DNA of 64,000 nucleotides. Source: an uncultured Desulfobacter sp. Its GTDB lineage: Bacteria > Desulfobacterota > Desulfobacteria > Desulfobacterales > Desulfobacteraceae. Under the pieces are notes generated by a model. It had not been told where the DNA came from and searched no databases. It worked only from the letters and a program-made list of their open reading frames with translations. Positions 8,758-17,325 of the stretch are shown here, one piece after another. The position numbers and the translations under genes are program-made. The stretch spans positions 3,852,501 through 3,916,500 of the forward strand of contig NZ_OY781882.1 of assembly GCF_963677125.1 (NCBI RefSeq). The letters run 5' to 3'. How positions within the stretch are numbered: the first letter of the stretch is position 1; every line of letters starts with the position of its first letter.

Positions 8758-9632
8758 TGGACAGGCTAAACCTCCCTAAAACAATTCTGGTCTGGCTGGC
8801 TTTGGTCTGTACGCCTACCTGGTCTGCAGCCCAAGCACCGGCATCGGCTGCCCGGGTGATATCCCTGTCTCCTTTTATCACGGAAACCATTTACCTGCTG
8901 GGAGCCCAGGACCAGCTGCTTGCCGACACCACGTATTGTACAGTGCCCCCCGAGGCAGCCCAGAAAGAAAAGATTGGATCTGTGACCCAAATGAATGTGG
9001 AAAAGATCATCAGTATGCAACCCGACCTCGTGATCTCCTCTCCTTTAAGCAAAAAAAAGCAGCTCAAAATTCTTCGTTCCCAGGGTCTGCGGATCATGGA
9101 GATCCGCAACCCCAAAACCTTTGACCAGATGTGTGCCATTACCCTGAAGATTGCGGAGGCCCTTGGCAAAGCAGCCCAGTGCAAAACCCTTATAAAACAA
9201 GCCTCGGATGATGTGGACAGGGTCCGCAGGCAGGTTGACGGGTTAATTCCGAGGCGGATCTTTATCCAAATTGGCCTTAAACCCCTTCACACAGTAAATA
9301 AGGATCTGTTTATCAATGAATATCTTATCCTGGCCAATGCCGTTAACATCGCCGAAGACCAGCCTTCAGGCATCTATTCCCGGGAAGAGGTGATTAAACA
9401 GAATCCGGATGTCATTCTCGTGGCCACCATGGGATCAAATAAAAAAGCCGCAACCCTTGAAAAAAAACGGTGGATGGCCTTTGCCTCCCTGACATCTGCC
9501 AGAAACAATGAAATTCACGTGCTTGATCCCAAAGTGATTTGCCACCCCACACCAGTCAGCTTTGCATCCGGCCTTAAGCAGGTGGCGGCCCTGATCCACC
9601 CGGAAATCAACAGCGCAAAGGATCCCAATTGA
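8757..9632 (+). CDS. btuF: Periplasmic corrinoid-binding protein (BtuF-type)
   Basis: This 291-residue helical-backbone substrate-binding protein serves an ABC importer. It has a clear signal peptide (residues 1-26, ending SAAQA), then VISLSPFITETIYLLGAQDQLLADTTYC, the KIGSVTQMNVEKIISMQPDLVI segment and a C-terminal lobe with NPDVILVATMG. The ATG overlaps the TAA of the preceding fusion gene by one base. It is the second binding protein of the same operon, so the transporter may use two receptors with different corrinoid preference (for example cobalamin versus cobinamide). Iron-siderophore binding is the main alternative. The riboswitch and CbiZ context favour corrinoid. Confidence 0.85.
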   Translation: MDRLNLPKTILVWLALVCTPTWSAAQAPASAARVISLSPFITETIYLLGAQDQLLADTTYCTVPPEAAQKEKIGSVTQMNVEKIISMQPDLVISSPLSKKKQLKILRSQGLRIMEIRNPKTFDQMCAITLKIAEALGKAAQCKTLIKQASDDVDRVRRQVDGLIPRRIFIQIGLKPLHTVNKDLFINEYLILANAVNIAEDQPSGIYSREEVIKQNPDVILVATMGSNKKAATLEKKRWMAFASLTSARNNEIHVLDPKVICHPTPVSFASGLKQVAALIHPEINSAKDPN

Positions 9633-10636
9633 AAGCCAATCCCAAGTCATGGGGCCTGTTTTCCTTAAGCCTGTTTGTAATTCTGGTGTTTACCGCAGGT
9701 CTGTCTGTGTCCGTGGGCAGTGCCGATATCCGATTATTCGACATCCCGAGAATCATTGGCGCAGGGCCGGGCAGTGCCGATTACGGCATTCTCATGGGTA
9801 TCCGGTTGCCGCGAACCCTGCTTGGGATTGCCGTGGGCGGGGCATTGAGCCTTGCAGGCACCCTGCTCCAGGGCATGTTTAAAAATCCCCTGGTGGAGCC
9901 CTATACCCTGGGGATTTCAGGCGGCGCATCCCTGGGCATCTGCATCAATATTTTGTTCAAGCTATACGGGACAATAGGCATCATTGCCTATCCATTATCA
10001 GGGTTTGCCGGAGCAAGCCTGGTTATTTTTCTGGTCTATGGGCTGAACAAAAGCACCCGGCATATCCGTTCCAACCGGATGCTGCTCACCGGTGTCATGA
10101 TCTCCTATGTGGCCTCCTCCCTTGTCATGCTGCTTATGGCCCTGGCCCAAACCGACGATCTTCAGACCATTGTGCTGTGGATCATGGGTTCATTGGACGA
10201 ACCGGACATGACCCTGATCCGCATGGCCCTGACGGGGTCTCTTGCGGGTCTCTTTTTCTCCTACTTTTTTTGTTTTGACCTCAATGCCCTTGCCCTGGGC
10301 GAAGAAGAGGCCGCAAATCTTGGGATGAATACGACCCGGGCCAGGAAAGGCATTTTTTTTATTGCATCGTTTCTCACCGGTCTGTCCGTATCCATGGCAG
10401 GGGTCATCATGTTTGTGGGGTTGATTGTTCCCCATTTCATACGCCTGATCACAGGGCCGGATCACCGGATTCTCCTGCTTGCCTCCTATCTGGGTGGTGC
10501 GGTGTTTTTACTCATATGCGATGTGGTTGCCCGGACCGTGATCGCGCCCATGGAACTGCCCGTGGGTGTGATCACCGGCATAATTGGCGGCGTGATATTC
10601 ATCTGGGCCATCTCCAGGAAAAAGGAAAACCTATGA
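9629..10636 (+). CDS. btuC: Corrinoid ABC transporter permease
   Basis: This FecCD/BtuC-family inner-membrane permease of 335 residues has about ten hydrophobic segments. The family signature RLPRTLLGIAVGGALSLAGTLLQG lies near residues 58-82, followed by NPLVEPYTLGISGGASLG. The GLSVSMAGVIMFVGLIVPH loop near residue 250 forms the ATPase contact. It begins with TTG overlapping the TGA of btuF (TTGA) and ends in an ATGA overlap with the ATPase gene, so expression is coupled. It works as a dimer with BtuD to import corrinoid delivered by the periplasmic proteins. Substrate is assigned from context. Confidence 0.9.
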   Translation: MKANPKSWGLFSLSLFVILVFTAGLSVSVGSADIRLFDIPRIIGAGPGSADYGILMGIRLPRTLLGIAVGGALSLAGTLLQGMFKNPLVEPYTLGISGGASLGICINILFKLYGTIGIIAYPLSGFAGASLVIFLVYGLNKSTRHIRSNRMLLTGVMISYVASSLVMLLMALAQTDDLQTIVLWIMGSLDEPDMTLIRMALTGSLAGLFFSYFFCFDLNALALGEEEAANLGMNTTRARKGIFFIASFLTGLSVSMAGVIMFVGLIVPHFIRLITGPDHRILLLASYLGGAVFLLICDVVARTVIAPMELPVGVITGIIGGVIFIWAISRKKENL

Positions 10637-11445
10637 GCCTATCGCCGTTGATAAAAGTTGAGGATATCACCCTGGGCTTTGGCCGGCGTCAGGTGTTGTC
10701 AAATATCAGTTTTAATGTACCGGCAGGCCGGATCGTTTCCATTATTGGTCCCAATGGCGCAGGAAAAACCAGTCTGCTGCGCGCGGTTTGCGGGAACCTG
10801 CCACCGTTCAAGGGACGCATTGTGCTCAAAGGCAAGGATATTGCAACCCAGACCCGGGCCGATCTTGCCAGGCAGATGGCCGTGGTGCGGCAAAACCAGG
10901 TGCCCATGCCCATGAAGGTTGAGGCCTATGTGCTGTTGAGCCGGCTGCCTTTTTTCAAACCATTTCAGTTTTTTGAAACCCGCAAAGACAGGGAACTTGC
11001 CCGGCATTTTATGACCGTCACCGGCATCCTGGACCTTGCCGATTCTACCATGGACCAGATTTCAGGCGGGGAGCGCCAGTTGGCGGCCCTTGCAAGGGCG
11101 TTGACCCAGGAACCGGAATTCCTGGTGCTGGATGAACCCACAGCGCATCTGGACATCACCCACCAAAGCAGAATGCTTGATCTAATTTCCGGACTGCGGG
11201 ATCGCTTAGGGCTTACCGTACTCATGGTGATTCATGATTTAAATCTGGCCGCTGAATATTCCGATGATCTGGTGCTGTTAAACAAGGAGAGAGGGCGGAT
11301 TCATGCCATTGGCACCCCGGAAAAAATTTTGACACGGGAAAACATCCAGGCCGTGTATCATACCCCCGTCCGGGTGGAAAAAAATCCCGATTCCGGCCGG
11401 CCCTGGGTGTTTATCGAAAGGACCGCTGCCTGCTGTAATTCTTGA
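10633..11445 (+). CDS. btuD: Corrinoid ABC transporter ATPase
   Basis: This 270-residue ABC ATPase has Walker A GPNGAGKTS (about residues 38-46), a Q-loop around VRQNQVP, signature SGGERQ and Walker B FLVLDEPTAHLD, followed by the switch histidine in VIHDLN. The ATG at 10633 overlaps the TGA of btuC; a longer in-frame extension into btuC exists but has no support. It hydrolyses ATP on the cytoplasmic face to drive BtuC. Last gene of the four-gene uptake operon. Next comes a promoter and riboswitch for the separate receptor gene. Confidence 0.92.
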   Translation: MSLSPLIKVEDITLGFGRRQVLSNISFNVPAGRIVSIIGPNGAGKTSLLRAVCGNLPPFKGRIVLKGKDIATQTRADLARQMAVVRQNQVPMPMKVEAYVLLSRLPFFKPFQFFETRKDRELARHFMTVTGILDLADSTMDQISGGERQLAALARALTQEPEFLVLDEPTAHLDITHQSRMLDLISGLRDRLGLTVLMVIHDLNLAAEYSDDLVLLNKERGRIHAIGTPEKILTRENIQAVYHTPVRVEKNPDSGRPWVFIERTAACCNS

Positions 11446-11481
11446 TAAACGCTCAGTATCGTTGTGAAAGCTGTTATCCAT

Positions 11482-11509
11482 TTGACAAATAATGTTCATC
11501 AGATATAGA
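11482..11509 (+). promoter_or_regulatory. Sigma70-type promoter for the riboswitch-btuB transcript
   Basis: TTGACA at 11482-11487 and TATAGA at 11504-11509 are spaced 16 bases. This places a start near 11516, just upstream of the cobalamin riboswitch, and gives a leader of about 310 bases before btuB. Confidence 0.6.
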
Positions 11510-11539
11510 AATACACAAGTTTGTCTAGGTGTGTAAAAA

Positions 11540-11725
11540 CACAATGGCCGTTTTAAGTAAAACCGTCATAAAGGGAATCCTGTGAAATTCAGGAACGGGC
11601 CCGCCGCTGTAACCGGATGCGATCTCTGCATTAAACCGCTGGTATCAAGAGTGGAAAAAAGGCAGAGGAAGCAAAACCCGGGAGTCAGAAGACCTGCCTG
11701 GACAAGGTGCCGATGACCTCAAGGA
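11540..11725 (+). ncRNA. Cobalamin riboswitch
   Basis: The conserved core of the cobalamin aptamer is present: AAAGGGAATCCTGTGAAATTC (11570-11590), CGGGCCCGCCGCTGTAA (11596-11612), AGGCAGAGGAAGC and CGGGAGTCAGAAGACCTGCC (11679-11698). It sits between a good promoter and the btuB receptor gene. Binding of adenosylcobalamin would be expected to repress btuB, by hiding the ribosome site or by termination; I did not see a clear terminator, which favours translational control. The upstream transporter operon has no visible riboswitch. Confidence 0.95.
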
Positions 11726-11825
11726 TTGGGTAGGTATGAAAATTCTGAGATAACTTGGGAAATCCCGGATTAAAATGTTTGGTCCTGATTATTTATGCCC
11801 GGATGATTGCAAGGAGAGCGTTACA

Positions 11826-13715
11826 ATGAAAAAGAGAGTAATGAAATTGTCTATTTTGATTTTTGCCTTTTATCTATCGCCCATAAATGCCTTGGCGGAT
11901 GATATATCGACAAAAGCAACAACTGTTTTAGAAGAGGTTGTGGTCAGTGCAACAAGAACACCGACACGCGTTTCACAGCTGGGAAGTTCGGTTACTATTA
12001 TTACCTCGGAAGAGATTGAAGCTAAGCAACAGACCCATGTGATTGATGTGCTGCGCAGTGTGCCGGGGGTAGACGTGGTGCAAGCCGGTTCTTTAGGGGC
12101 GGCGGTCTCCGTTTATATACGCGGCACGACAAGGGGGCATACCCTTGTGTTAATCGATGGTGTTGAATTCAGAGACGTTTCAAATACTGATGCCAGTGCA
12201 GAGCTTGCCAATTTGACAACGGATAATATTGAACGCATTGAAGTTGTCAGAGGTCCTCAAAGTGTTCTTTACGGTTCTGATGCCATAGGCGGCGTTATTA
12301 ATATTATCACCCAAAAAGGAAATAAAAAACCAACGGGGTATGTTTTAGGTGAAGCAGGTTCCTACAGCACCAAACGCGGCGTGGCAGGCGGCTCATTCGG
12401 CAATGATTATGTAACCACCTCTATTACTGTATCCGGTACGGAAACAGATGAATTTTCATCTGCAAGAGAAGAAGCAGGAAACAGCGAAGATGATGGATAT
12501 GAAAATACAAGTGCATACTTCAAAATCAATGCAACGCCAAGCGAAATCCTGGATCTCAATTTTAATCTTCGTTTTGCAGAATCTAAATATGATTTGGACG
12601 GATCTTCTTATTATTTAACAAAAGGAGGCTTTGTCCCCACAGATTCTTTAGACACCCAGGATACGGATGAAACAACAAGCCGTCTGAGCGGTACATTTCA
12701 TTTTTTTGAGGATCGCTGGCAGATGACAGTGGGAAGCTCTTATACCAGCATTGAGCGGGAATATGATTATGAAACCCTAAGTGATTATAATTATAACGGC
12801 ACAATAAAAAAGTTCGATATGCAGCATACGTTTTCTATCAATGACCAGAATACCCTTGTTGTCGGTATGGAAACAGAAGATGAAAAGTATGATGATGGGT
12901 CTTTTGAAGAAAAGGCAACCAACAACGCGGTTTATTTGCAGGAACAGTTGACCATAGGAAATTTTGCGGCAGCATTCGGCGTTCGCTATGATGAACATGA
13001 CGCATTTGGCGGAGAGACCACTTGGCGTGTCGCCCCAACCTATACCATCAGTGCAACCGGCACCCAGATTAAAAGCTCGGTCGGAACAGGGTTTAAAGCC
13101 CCTACCCTCTATCAGCTTTACGGACCCGATCTTGATTTAGGTATTTGGGGATACTATGTTGTGGGCAATGAAAAGCTCAATCCCGAAACAAGCATCGGAT
13201 TTGATATTGGCATTGAACAACCACTTTTAGATAAAAAGCTGGTGATTGCAATCTCATGGTTCTGGAACGATATTGATGACTACATTGATTATGATCTAAT
13301 CGATGGATATTATAATATCGATGGCATTCAAACCCAGGGAATCGAGTCAACATTTTCCTGGTACCCTTGTAATTATTTTGATTTTCAGATTGGCTATACG
13401 TATACCGATACAAAGGATAGAGATGGAGCCCGGCTTGACAGGCGGCCGTTGCATAAAGGTTCTGTTGGTATGAATTTTTATCCCATGGATGCTTTGAAGA
13501 TAAATTTGAATGCGGTATACGTCGGTAAAAGAGATGATGACGGGGAAGAATTAGATGCCTATACCCTGATCAATCTGGCAGCTTCCTATCAGGTCTGTAA
13601 AAACGTGAAGGTCTTTGGGCGCATACAGAATCTTCTTGACGAAGAATATGAAGAAGCGTCCGGATATGGAACCGCAGATCTCTCGGCCTATGCCGGGGTA
13701 AAGTTAAATTTTTAA
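11826..13715 (+). CDS. btuB: TonB-dependent corrinoid receptor
   Basis: This outer-membrane receptor of 629 residues brings corrinoids into the periplasm using TonB energy. It has a signal peptide (1-24, ending NALA), a TonB box-like LEEVVVSATRTPTRV, a plug domain (SSVTIITSEEIEA, VIDVLRSVPGVDVV, IRGTTRGHTLVLIDGVE, IERIEVVRGPQSVLYGSDAIGGVINI) and a 22-strand barrel ending in aromatic-terminated LSAYAGVKLNF. The ATG at 11826 follows AAGGAGAG; an upstream ATG at 11775 would put extra residues before the signal peptide. The riboswitch directly upstream identifies the substrate class. It is followed by a strong terminator. Confidence 0.95.
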   Translation: MKKRVMKLSILIFAFYLSPINALADDISTKATTVLEEVVVSATRTPTRVSQLGSSVTIITSEEIEAKQQTHVIDVLRSVPGVDVVQAGSLGAAVSVYIRGTTRGHTLVLIDGVEFRDVSNTDASAELANLTTDNIERIEVVRGPQSVLYGSDAIGGVINIITQKGNKKPTGYVLGEAGSYSTKRGVAGGSFGNDYVTTSITVSGTETDEFSSAREEAGNSEDDGYENTSAYFKINATPSEILDLNFNLRFAESKYDLDGSSYYLTKGGFVPTDSLDTQDTDETTSRLSGTFHFFEDRWQMTVGSSYTSIEREYDYETLSDYNYNGTIKKFDMQHTFSINDQNTLVVGMETEDEKYDDGSFEEKATNNAVYLQEQLTIGNFAAAFGVRYDEHDAFGGETTWRVAPTYTISATGTQIKSSVGTGFKAPTLYQLYGPDLDLGIWGYYVVGNEKLNPETSIGFDIGIEQPLLDKKLVIAISWFWNDIDDYIDYDLIDGYYNIDGIQTQGIESTFSWYPCNYFDFQIGYTYTDTKDRDGARLDRRPLHKGSVGMNFYPMDALKINLNAVYVGKRDDDGEELDAYTLINLAASYQVCKNVKVFGRIQNLLDEEYEEASGYGTADLSAYAGVKLNF

Positions 13716-13738
13716 AATGACGGGGTAAGCCCATAATT

Positions 13739-13786
13739 CAAAGGCGGGAAATAGCTGTAAAACGCTTCCCGCCTTTGATATTTTTT
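13739..13786 (+). terminator. Rho-independent terminator after btuB
   Basis: CAAAGGCGGGAA (13739-13750) pairs perfectly with TTCCCGCCTTTG (13766-13777), followed by ATATTTTTT. It ends the btuB transcript and lies before the convergent 2-oxoacid oxidoreductase operon. Confidence 0.9.
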
Positions 13787-13801
13787 AAAGGACCGTTATT
13801 T

Positions 13802-14338
13802 CTATGCCTGGGCGGCAGCCACTCCCCTGTCGAACGCATCCATGTTCAAAGGAATAATTTTTGGTTTGGCGGCAAATTCTTCCTTGATGCATTTTTTCAA
13901 AAGATCCAGTTCCACCAACTTGCTTTTGGCGACAAATGCGGCCAAAGCAACGATGTTGGCAGCCCTGACAGATCCTGCTTCAATGGCGATATCATTGACT
14001 GGAACCACCAGTTCAACCACATCCTTGCGCTGACTTCTAACCGGGATCAATGACGAGTTGATAAATACAATCCCGCCAGGTTTGACGGTATCGTCAAATT
14101 TCTCCAGGGAGGGCCGGTTCATGGCCACAAGGTGAGCGGGGCTTTTGATGATGGGTGATCCAATGAGCTTGTCACTGATCACAACGGTGCAATATGCGGT
14201 ACCGCCCCGCATTTCAGGTCCGTAAGAGGGAATCCAGGCCACCTGGTATCCCTGCTTCATTGCGGCATAGGCCAGCAGCTTGGCACTGAGAAGAATGCCC
14301 TGGCCGCCGAATCCTGCAAATTTTATTTCTGTCTGCAT
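13802..14338 (-). CDS. korC: 2-oxoacid:ferredoxin oxidoreductase, gamma subunit
   Basis: The 178-residue gamma subunit of a four-subunit 2-oxoacid:ferredoxin oxidoreductase has the family start FAGFGGQGILLSAKLLA, then WIPSYGPEMRGGTAYCTVVIS and AMNRPSLEKF. The complex decarboxylates a 2-oxoacid to its acyl-CoA and reduces ferredoxin. Two substrates are possible: 2-oxoglutarate (Kor, TCA cycle) or branched-chain 2-oxoacids (Vor), and sequence motifs alone do not separate them. The gene symbol is given for the TCA reading, supported by ATP-citrate lyase in the same window. Last gene of a five-gene minus-strand operon; GGGAGAG precedes the ATG. Confidence 0.88.
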   Translation of the reverse strand: MQTEIKFAGFGGQGILLSAKLLAYAAMKQGYQVAWIPSYGPEMRGGTAYCTVVISDKLIGSPIIKSPAHLVAMNRPSLEKFDDTVKPGGIVFINSSLIPVRSQRKDVVELVVPVNDIAIEAGSVRAANIVALAAFVAKSKLVELDLLKKCIKEEFAAKPKIIPLNMDAFDRGVAAAQA

Positions 14339-14360
14339 GGGTCTCTCCCAATATTTTTTA

Positions 14361-14455
14361 AGAAAGTCTGTTTAACTGACACAGATCTTTCAGCTTTCGT
14401 TGTGGGCTTAAAGTCTGTGCCGATAAGCTCAGACCCGCCCATGGCTGTTTTAGGC
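14361..14455 (+). repeat. Short structured repeat, family 2, copy 2
   Basis: Second copy of the element at 4690-4780, here inside the operon between the beta and gamma subunit genes and reaching over the beta stop codon. Its hairpin uses different bases, GGGC with GCCC and GTCTG with CAGAC, so base pairing is kept although the sequence differs. Confidence 0.6.
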
Positions 14456-15193
14456 GTCTTCAGGGGTTTTATAATCGCCCAGTTCATAATAAGGCAGCAA
14501 GTTTTCTTCGGCCCATTTCAAAGCATCCACGGGTGTCATGCCCCAGTTGGTGGGACAGGTGGAGACCACCTCCACAAAGCTGAAACAGGTGTTGTCCATC
14601 TGGTACTGGAATGCCTTTTTAATCGCCTTTTTACATTTATTGACCATCTGGGGCTTGAGCACGGCCTGCCGGGTCACATAACCCGGGGTCACAATTTCAC
14701 TCATCAGATTGGCCATGCGGATGGGCATACCTGTCAGGCCTGAATCACGGCCGGCCGGGGCCGTGGTGGCCCGCTGGCCGGGCATGGTGGTGGGGGCCAT
14801 CTGCCCGCCGGTCATACCGTAAATGGCATTGTTGATAAAGATGACGGTAATTTTTTCTCCCCGGTTGGCAGCATGAATGATTTCACCCATGCCGATACTG
14901 GCAAGGTCCCCGTCTCCCTGGTAGGTGAATACCGTCAGATCCGGGCGCACCCGCTTGATACCGGTTGCCATGGCAGGGGCCCTGCCGTGGGCAGCTTCCT
15001 GGAAGTCACAGTCAAAGTAGTTATAGATCAGGACAGCGCATCCCACAGGGGCGATGCCAACGGTCTTTTCCCGAATGCCCAGTTCGTCTATGGCCTCGGC
15101 CACCAGCCGGTGGACAATACCGTGGGTGCAGCCGGGACAATAGTGGGTGTGATTGTCTGTTAACGCCTCTGGCGTAGAAAAAGCTTTTCCCAT
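14450..15193 (-). CDS. korB: 2-oxoacid:ferredoxin oxidoreductase, beta subunit (TPP-binding)
   Basis: This 247-residue subunit binds thiamine diphosphate and catalyses decarboxylation. CPGCTHGIVHRL near residue 18 and the TPP/Mg motif GDGDLASIGMGEIIHAANR (about 95-113) with NNAIYGMTGGQ are intact. AAGGAG lies 7 bases before the ATG. The gene sits 22 bases after the alpha gene, while the gap to the gamma gene is longer because a repeat element lies there. Confidence 0.92.
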   Translation of the reverse strand: MGKAFSTPEALTDNHTHYCPGCTHGIVHRLVAEAIDELGIREKTVGIAPVGCAVLIYNYFDCDFQEAAHGRAPAMATGIKRVRPDLTVFTYQGDGDLASIGMGEIIHAANRGEKITVIFINNAIYGMTGGQMAPTTMPGQRATTAPAGRDSGLTGMPIRMANLMSEIVTPGYVTRQAVLKPQMVNKCKKAIKKAFQYQMDNTCFSFVEVVSTCPTNWGMTPVDALKWAEENLLPYYELGDYKTPEDA

Positions 15194-15215
15194 TATTTTC
15201 TCCTTGACCGGCGCG

Positions 15216-16286
15216 TTACCCGATCAGTTCTTTTACGATTTCGATGATTCTCTCAGGTGACGGGACTTCTCCACCGCACTCCCCGTAAAATTCCACCGGT
15301 TTTTTGCCCATAACAGAACGCTGGACATCTTCCACCATCTGCCCCATGCTCATTTCAATACTGATAACGCATTTGCAGCTATCTTTGGCAGCGGCATCAT
15401 GCACCTGTTTTTCAGGAAAAGGAAATAACGTCTTGGGCCGGAACATGGCCGCTTCTATGCCCTCTTCTTTGAGCATGTCAATGGCTGTGCGGCATACACG
15501 GCTCATGGTGCCGTAGCTTGCCAGCAGGATTTGATACTCTCCGTCCGTATTATAAAGCTCATACTGAACATCTTCTTTTTTCATCTGTTCGTATTTGGCT
15601 TTGAGATTCATGTTGTGCTGGTTCAATTCAACTGGGTCCAGGAACAGGGATTTCACCAGATTCGGCTTTTTGCTCTTTCGGGTGGACATACCGTTGGTGG
15701 CCCAGTCATCTTTATTGCTGGGCTCGGTTTTCAGATCATCGGGGAACTCCACCGGTTCCATCATCTGACCGATCATGCCATCGCCCATAATCATGACCGG
15801 ATTTCTATATTTCTCTGCCAGGGAGAACGCCTGCATGGTCATCTCCACGGCTTCTTGAACACCGTCCGGTGCCAGGACCATCAAGTGGTAGTCGCCGTGG
15901 CCGCCGCCCTTGGTTGCCTGGAAATAATCACCCTGGGACGGCAAAATCCCGCCCAGCCCCGGGCCGCCTCTCATGATATTAACAAATACGGCCGGGCACT
16001 CGGCCCCGGCAATATAGGAAATTGCTTCACTCATCAAACTGATGCCCGGAGAAGATGAGGTGGTCATGACACGCACGCCGGCACCCGAGGCACCAAAAAT
16101 CATATATCCTACGGCCACTTCACTTTCGCCCTGGAGAAACACGCCGCCCACTTCGGGCAGGCGCTTGCTCAGATATTCGGCGACTTCCGACTGGGGTGTG
16201 ATCGGGTATGCAAAATAGTTCAGACAGCCCGCCCTGATGGCGGCTTCGCCGATTGCTTCATTGCCTTTCATTAAGACTTTAGCCAT
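15216..16286 (-). CDS. korA: 2-oxoacid:ferredoxin oxidoreductase, alpha subunit
   Basis: The 356-residue alpha subunit has the pyrimidine-binding and transketolase-C domains. Typical segments are GNEAIGEAAIRAGC, YPITPQSEVAEYLS, GESEVAVGYMIFGASGAGVRVMT, SSPGISLMSEAISY and MRGGPGLGGILPSQGDYFQATKGGGHGDY. This exact style is often annotated VorB (3-methyl-2-oxobutanoate), so the substrate remains open between 2-oxoglutarate and branched-chain 2-oxoacids. It follows the ferredoxin subunit gene by about 33 bases. Confidence 0.9.
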   Translation of the reverse strand: MAKVLMKGNEAIGEAAIRAGCLNYFAYPITPQSEVAEYLSKRLPEVGGVFLQGESEVAVGYMIFGASGAGVRVMTTSSSPGISLMSEAISYIAGAECPAVFVNIMRGGPGLGGILPSQGDYFQATKGGGHGDYHLMVLAPDGVQEAVEMTMQAFSLAEKYRNPVMIMGDGMIGQMMEPVEFPDDLKTEPSNKDDWATNGMSTRKSKKPNLVKSLFLDPVELNQHNMNLKAKYEQMKKEDVQYELYNTDGEYQILLASYGTMSRVCRTAIDMLKEEGIEAAMFRPKTLFPFPEKQVHDAAAKDSCKCVISIEMSMGQMVEDVQRSVMGKKPVEFYGECGGEVPSPERIIEIVKELIG

Positions 16287-16319
16287 TGTGTTTTGTCCTT
16301 ATGTCCTTAAAATAAATGA

Positions 16320-16538
16320 TTATGCATTCTGCTCTTCGACTATGTTAATCGCCACATCCGGACACATGGTGCAGCAGATGGCGCAATAAATGCAGTCCTC
16401 TGGTCTGGCCTGAAAGACCGGGAAATGCCCTTTCGCATTAACCTTATCGGAGATCTCAAGCACGTCTTTGGGGCAGAAATGCACACAGAGACCGCATCCT
16501 TTGCACCTTTCGACATCAATAATGTGTTTATAGGCCAT
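16320..16538 (-). CDS. korD: 2-oxoacid:ferredoxin oxidoreductase, delta subunit (2[4Fe-4S])
   Basis: This 72-residue ferredoxin-like subunit has two full cluster motifs, CKGCGLCVHFCP and CIYCAICCTMCP. It passes electrons from the TPP site towards free ferredoxin. The start codon is ATG at 16538 with AAGGAG about 12 bases upstream. Second gene of the operon, after the P-loop ATPase. Confidence 0.92.
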   Translation of the reverse strand: MAYKHIIDVERCKGCGLCVHFCPKDVLEISDKVNAKGHFPVFQARPEDCIYCAICCTMCPDVAINIVEEQNA

Positions 16539-16559
16539 TGTACGTAGTACTCCTTGGTG

Positions 16560-17243
16560 TTAAGTGCGTGTCCAGGGGGGAGCCAGCAAACGGTCAATGG
16601 GCAGGATCGGGCAAGAGATCCGTTCCACGGCCAGTTGGGGCAAAAGCCTGGTGGACGCTGTTATAAATTCAATATTAAGACCGGTGGCGTCGGATACCCG
16701 ACGCACCAGATTGTAGCCGTCGTAAATTATTTGCGGGGTAGTTTCGTCAAGAAGATTGGCATTGGAAATCAGCCCTGTAACAGGCAATTTTGCGGCAGCT
16801 TCAATTTTGGCCTTTATTCTTAGGCAGCCTTGAACATCGCAGGTCTCGGGGCGCAATGAGTTGATCACCTGCAGCAATCTGACATCACCTTTTTCAAGCA
16901 CGTCAGCCAGGGCCGCAAGAACCTTTACCCCTGCATCATCACCACCTGCATCCAAAATGGTTAACTGGGCCGGGTCTTTAATCATACCGGCAACAGCAGG
17001 GGTCAAGATGGGTAGATCCGCATGCATGTATTTTTTATCCGGCAGCACCACTTCCACCCCCAGGTTCTCCAATGGCATTTTGGCGTCCCGGCTCCTGAAA
17101 TAGGGGTTGACCAGATCCAGATCCGTTATCTTGACACTTTTGCCCCCCCGCCGGGATACAGCTGCCAGATTAACAGCCGTCTCACTTTTGCCGCTGCCGT
17201 AATTTCCGGCTATTATAATGATGCCGCTGATATCGGGTAACAT
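16560..17243 (-). CDS. P-loop ATPase of the MinD/CobQ type, first gene of the oxidoreductase operon
   Basis: This 227-residue cytoplasmic protein opens with a beta strand and a P-loop, IIIIAGNYGSGKSETAVNLA (K19). KITDLDLVNPYFRSRDA follows, resembling the switch region of MinD/ParA-like SIMIBI ATPases, and TILDAGGDDAG is a Walker B-like strand. It lacks the second lysine of the deviant MinD P-loop (KGGxGKT). Only 22 bases separate it from the ferredoxin subunit, so it is almost surely co-transcribed with the enzyme. A role in assembly or control of the oxidoreductase is inference from context. I do not recognise a named family. Confidence 0.75.
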   Translation of the reverse strand: MLPDISGIIIIAGNYGSGKSETAVNLAAVSRRGGKSVKITDLDLVNPYFRSRDAKMPLENLGVEVVLPDKKYMHADLPILTPAVAGMIKDPAQLTILDAGGDDAGVKVLAALADVLEKGDVRLLQVINSLRPETCDVQGCLRIKAKIEAAAKLPVTGLISNANLLDETTPQIIYDGYNLVRRVSDATGLNIEFITASTRLLPQLAVERISCPILPIDRLLAPPWTRT

Positions 17244-17325
17244 GCCGCCCTTTCCTTAACAATTTAACTACCATTTAATAATAAACTATGGATTAAATCA
17301 AATCGAGCAAGGTTTTTCAATGATA

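Noticed and set aside
10516..10632. An N-terminal extension of the BtuD frame into btuC
   Set aside because: The extra residues are a shadow of the permease; the ATGA overlap at 10633 gives the normal start of the family.
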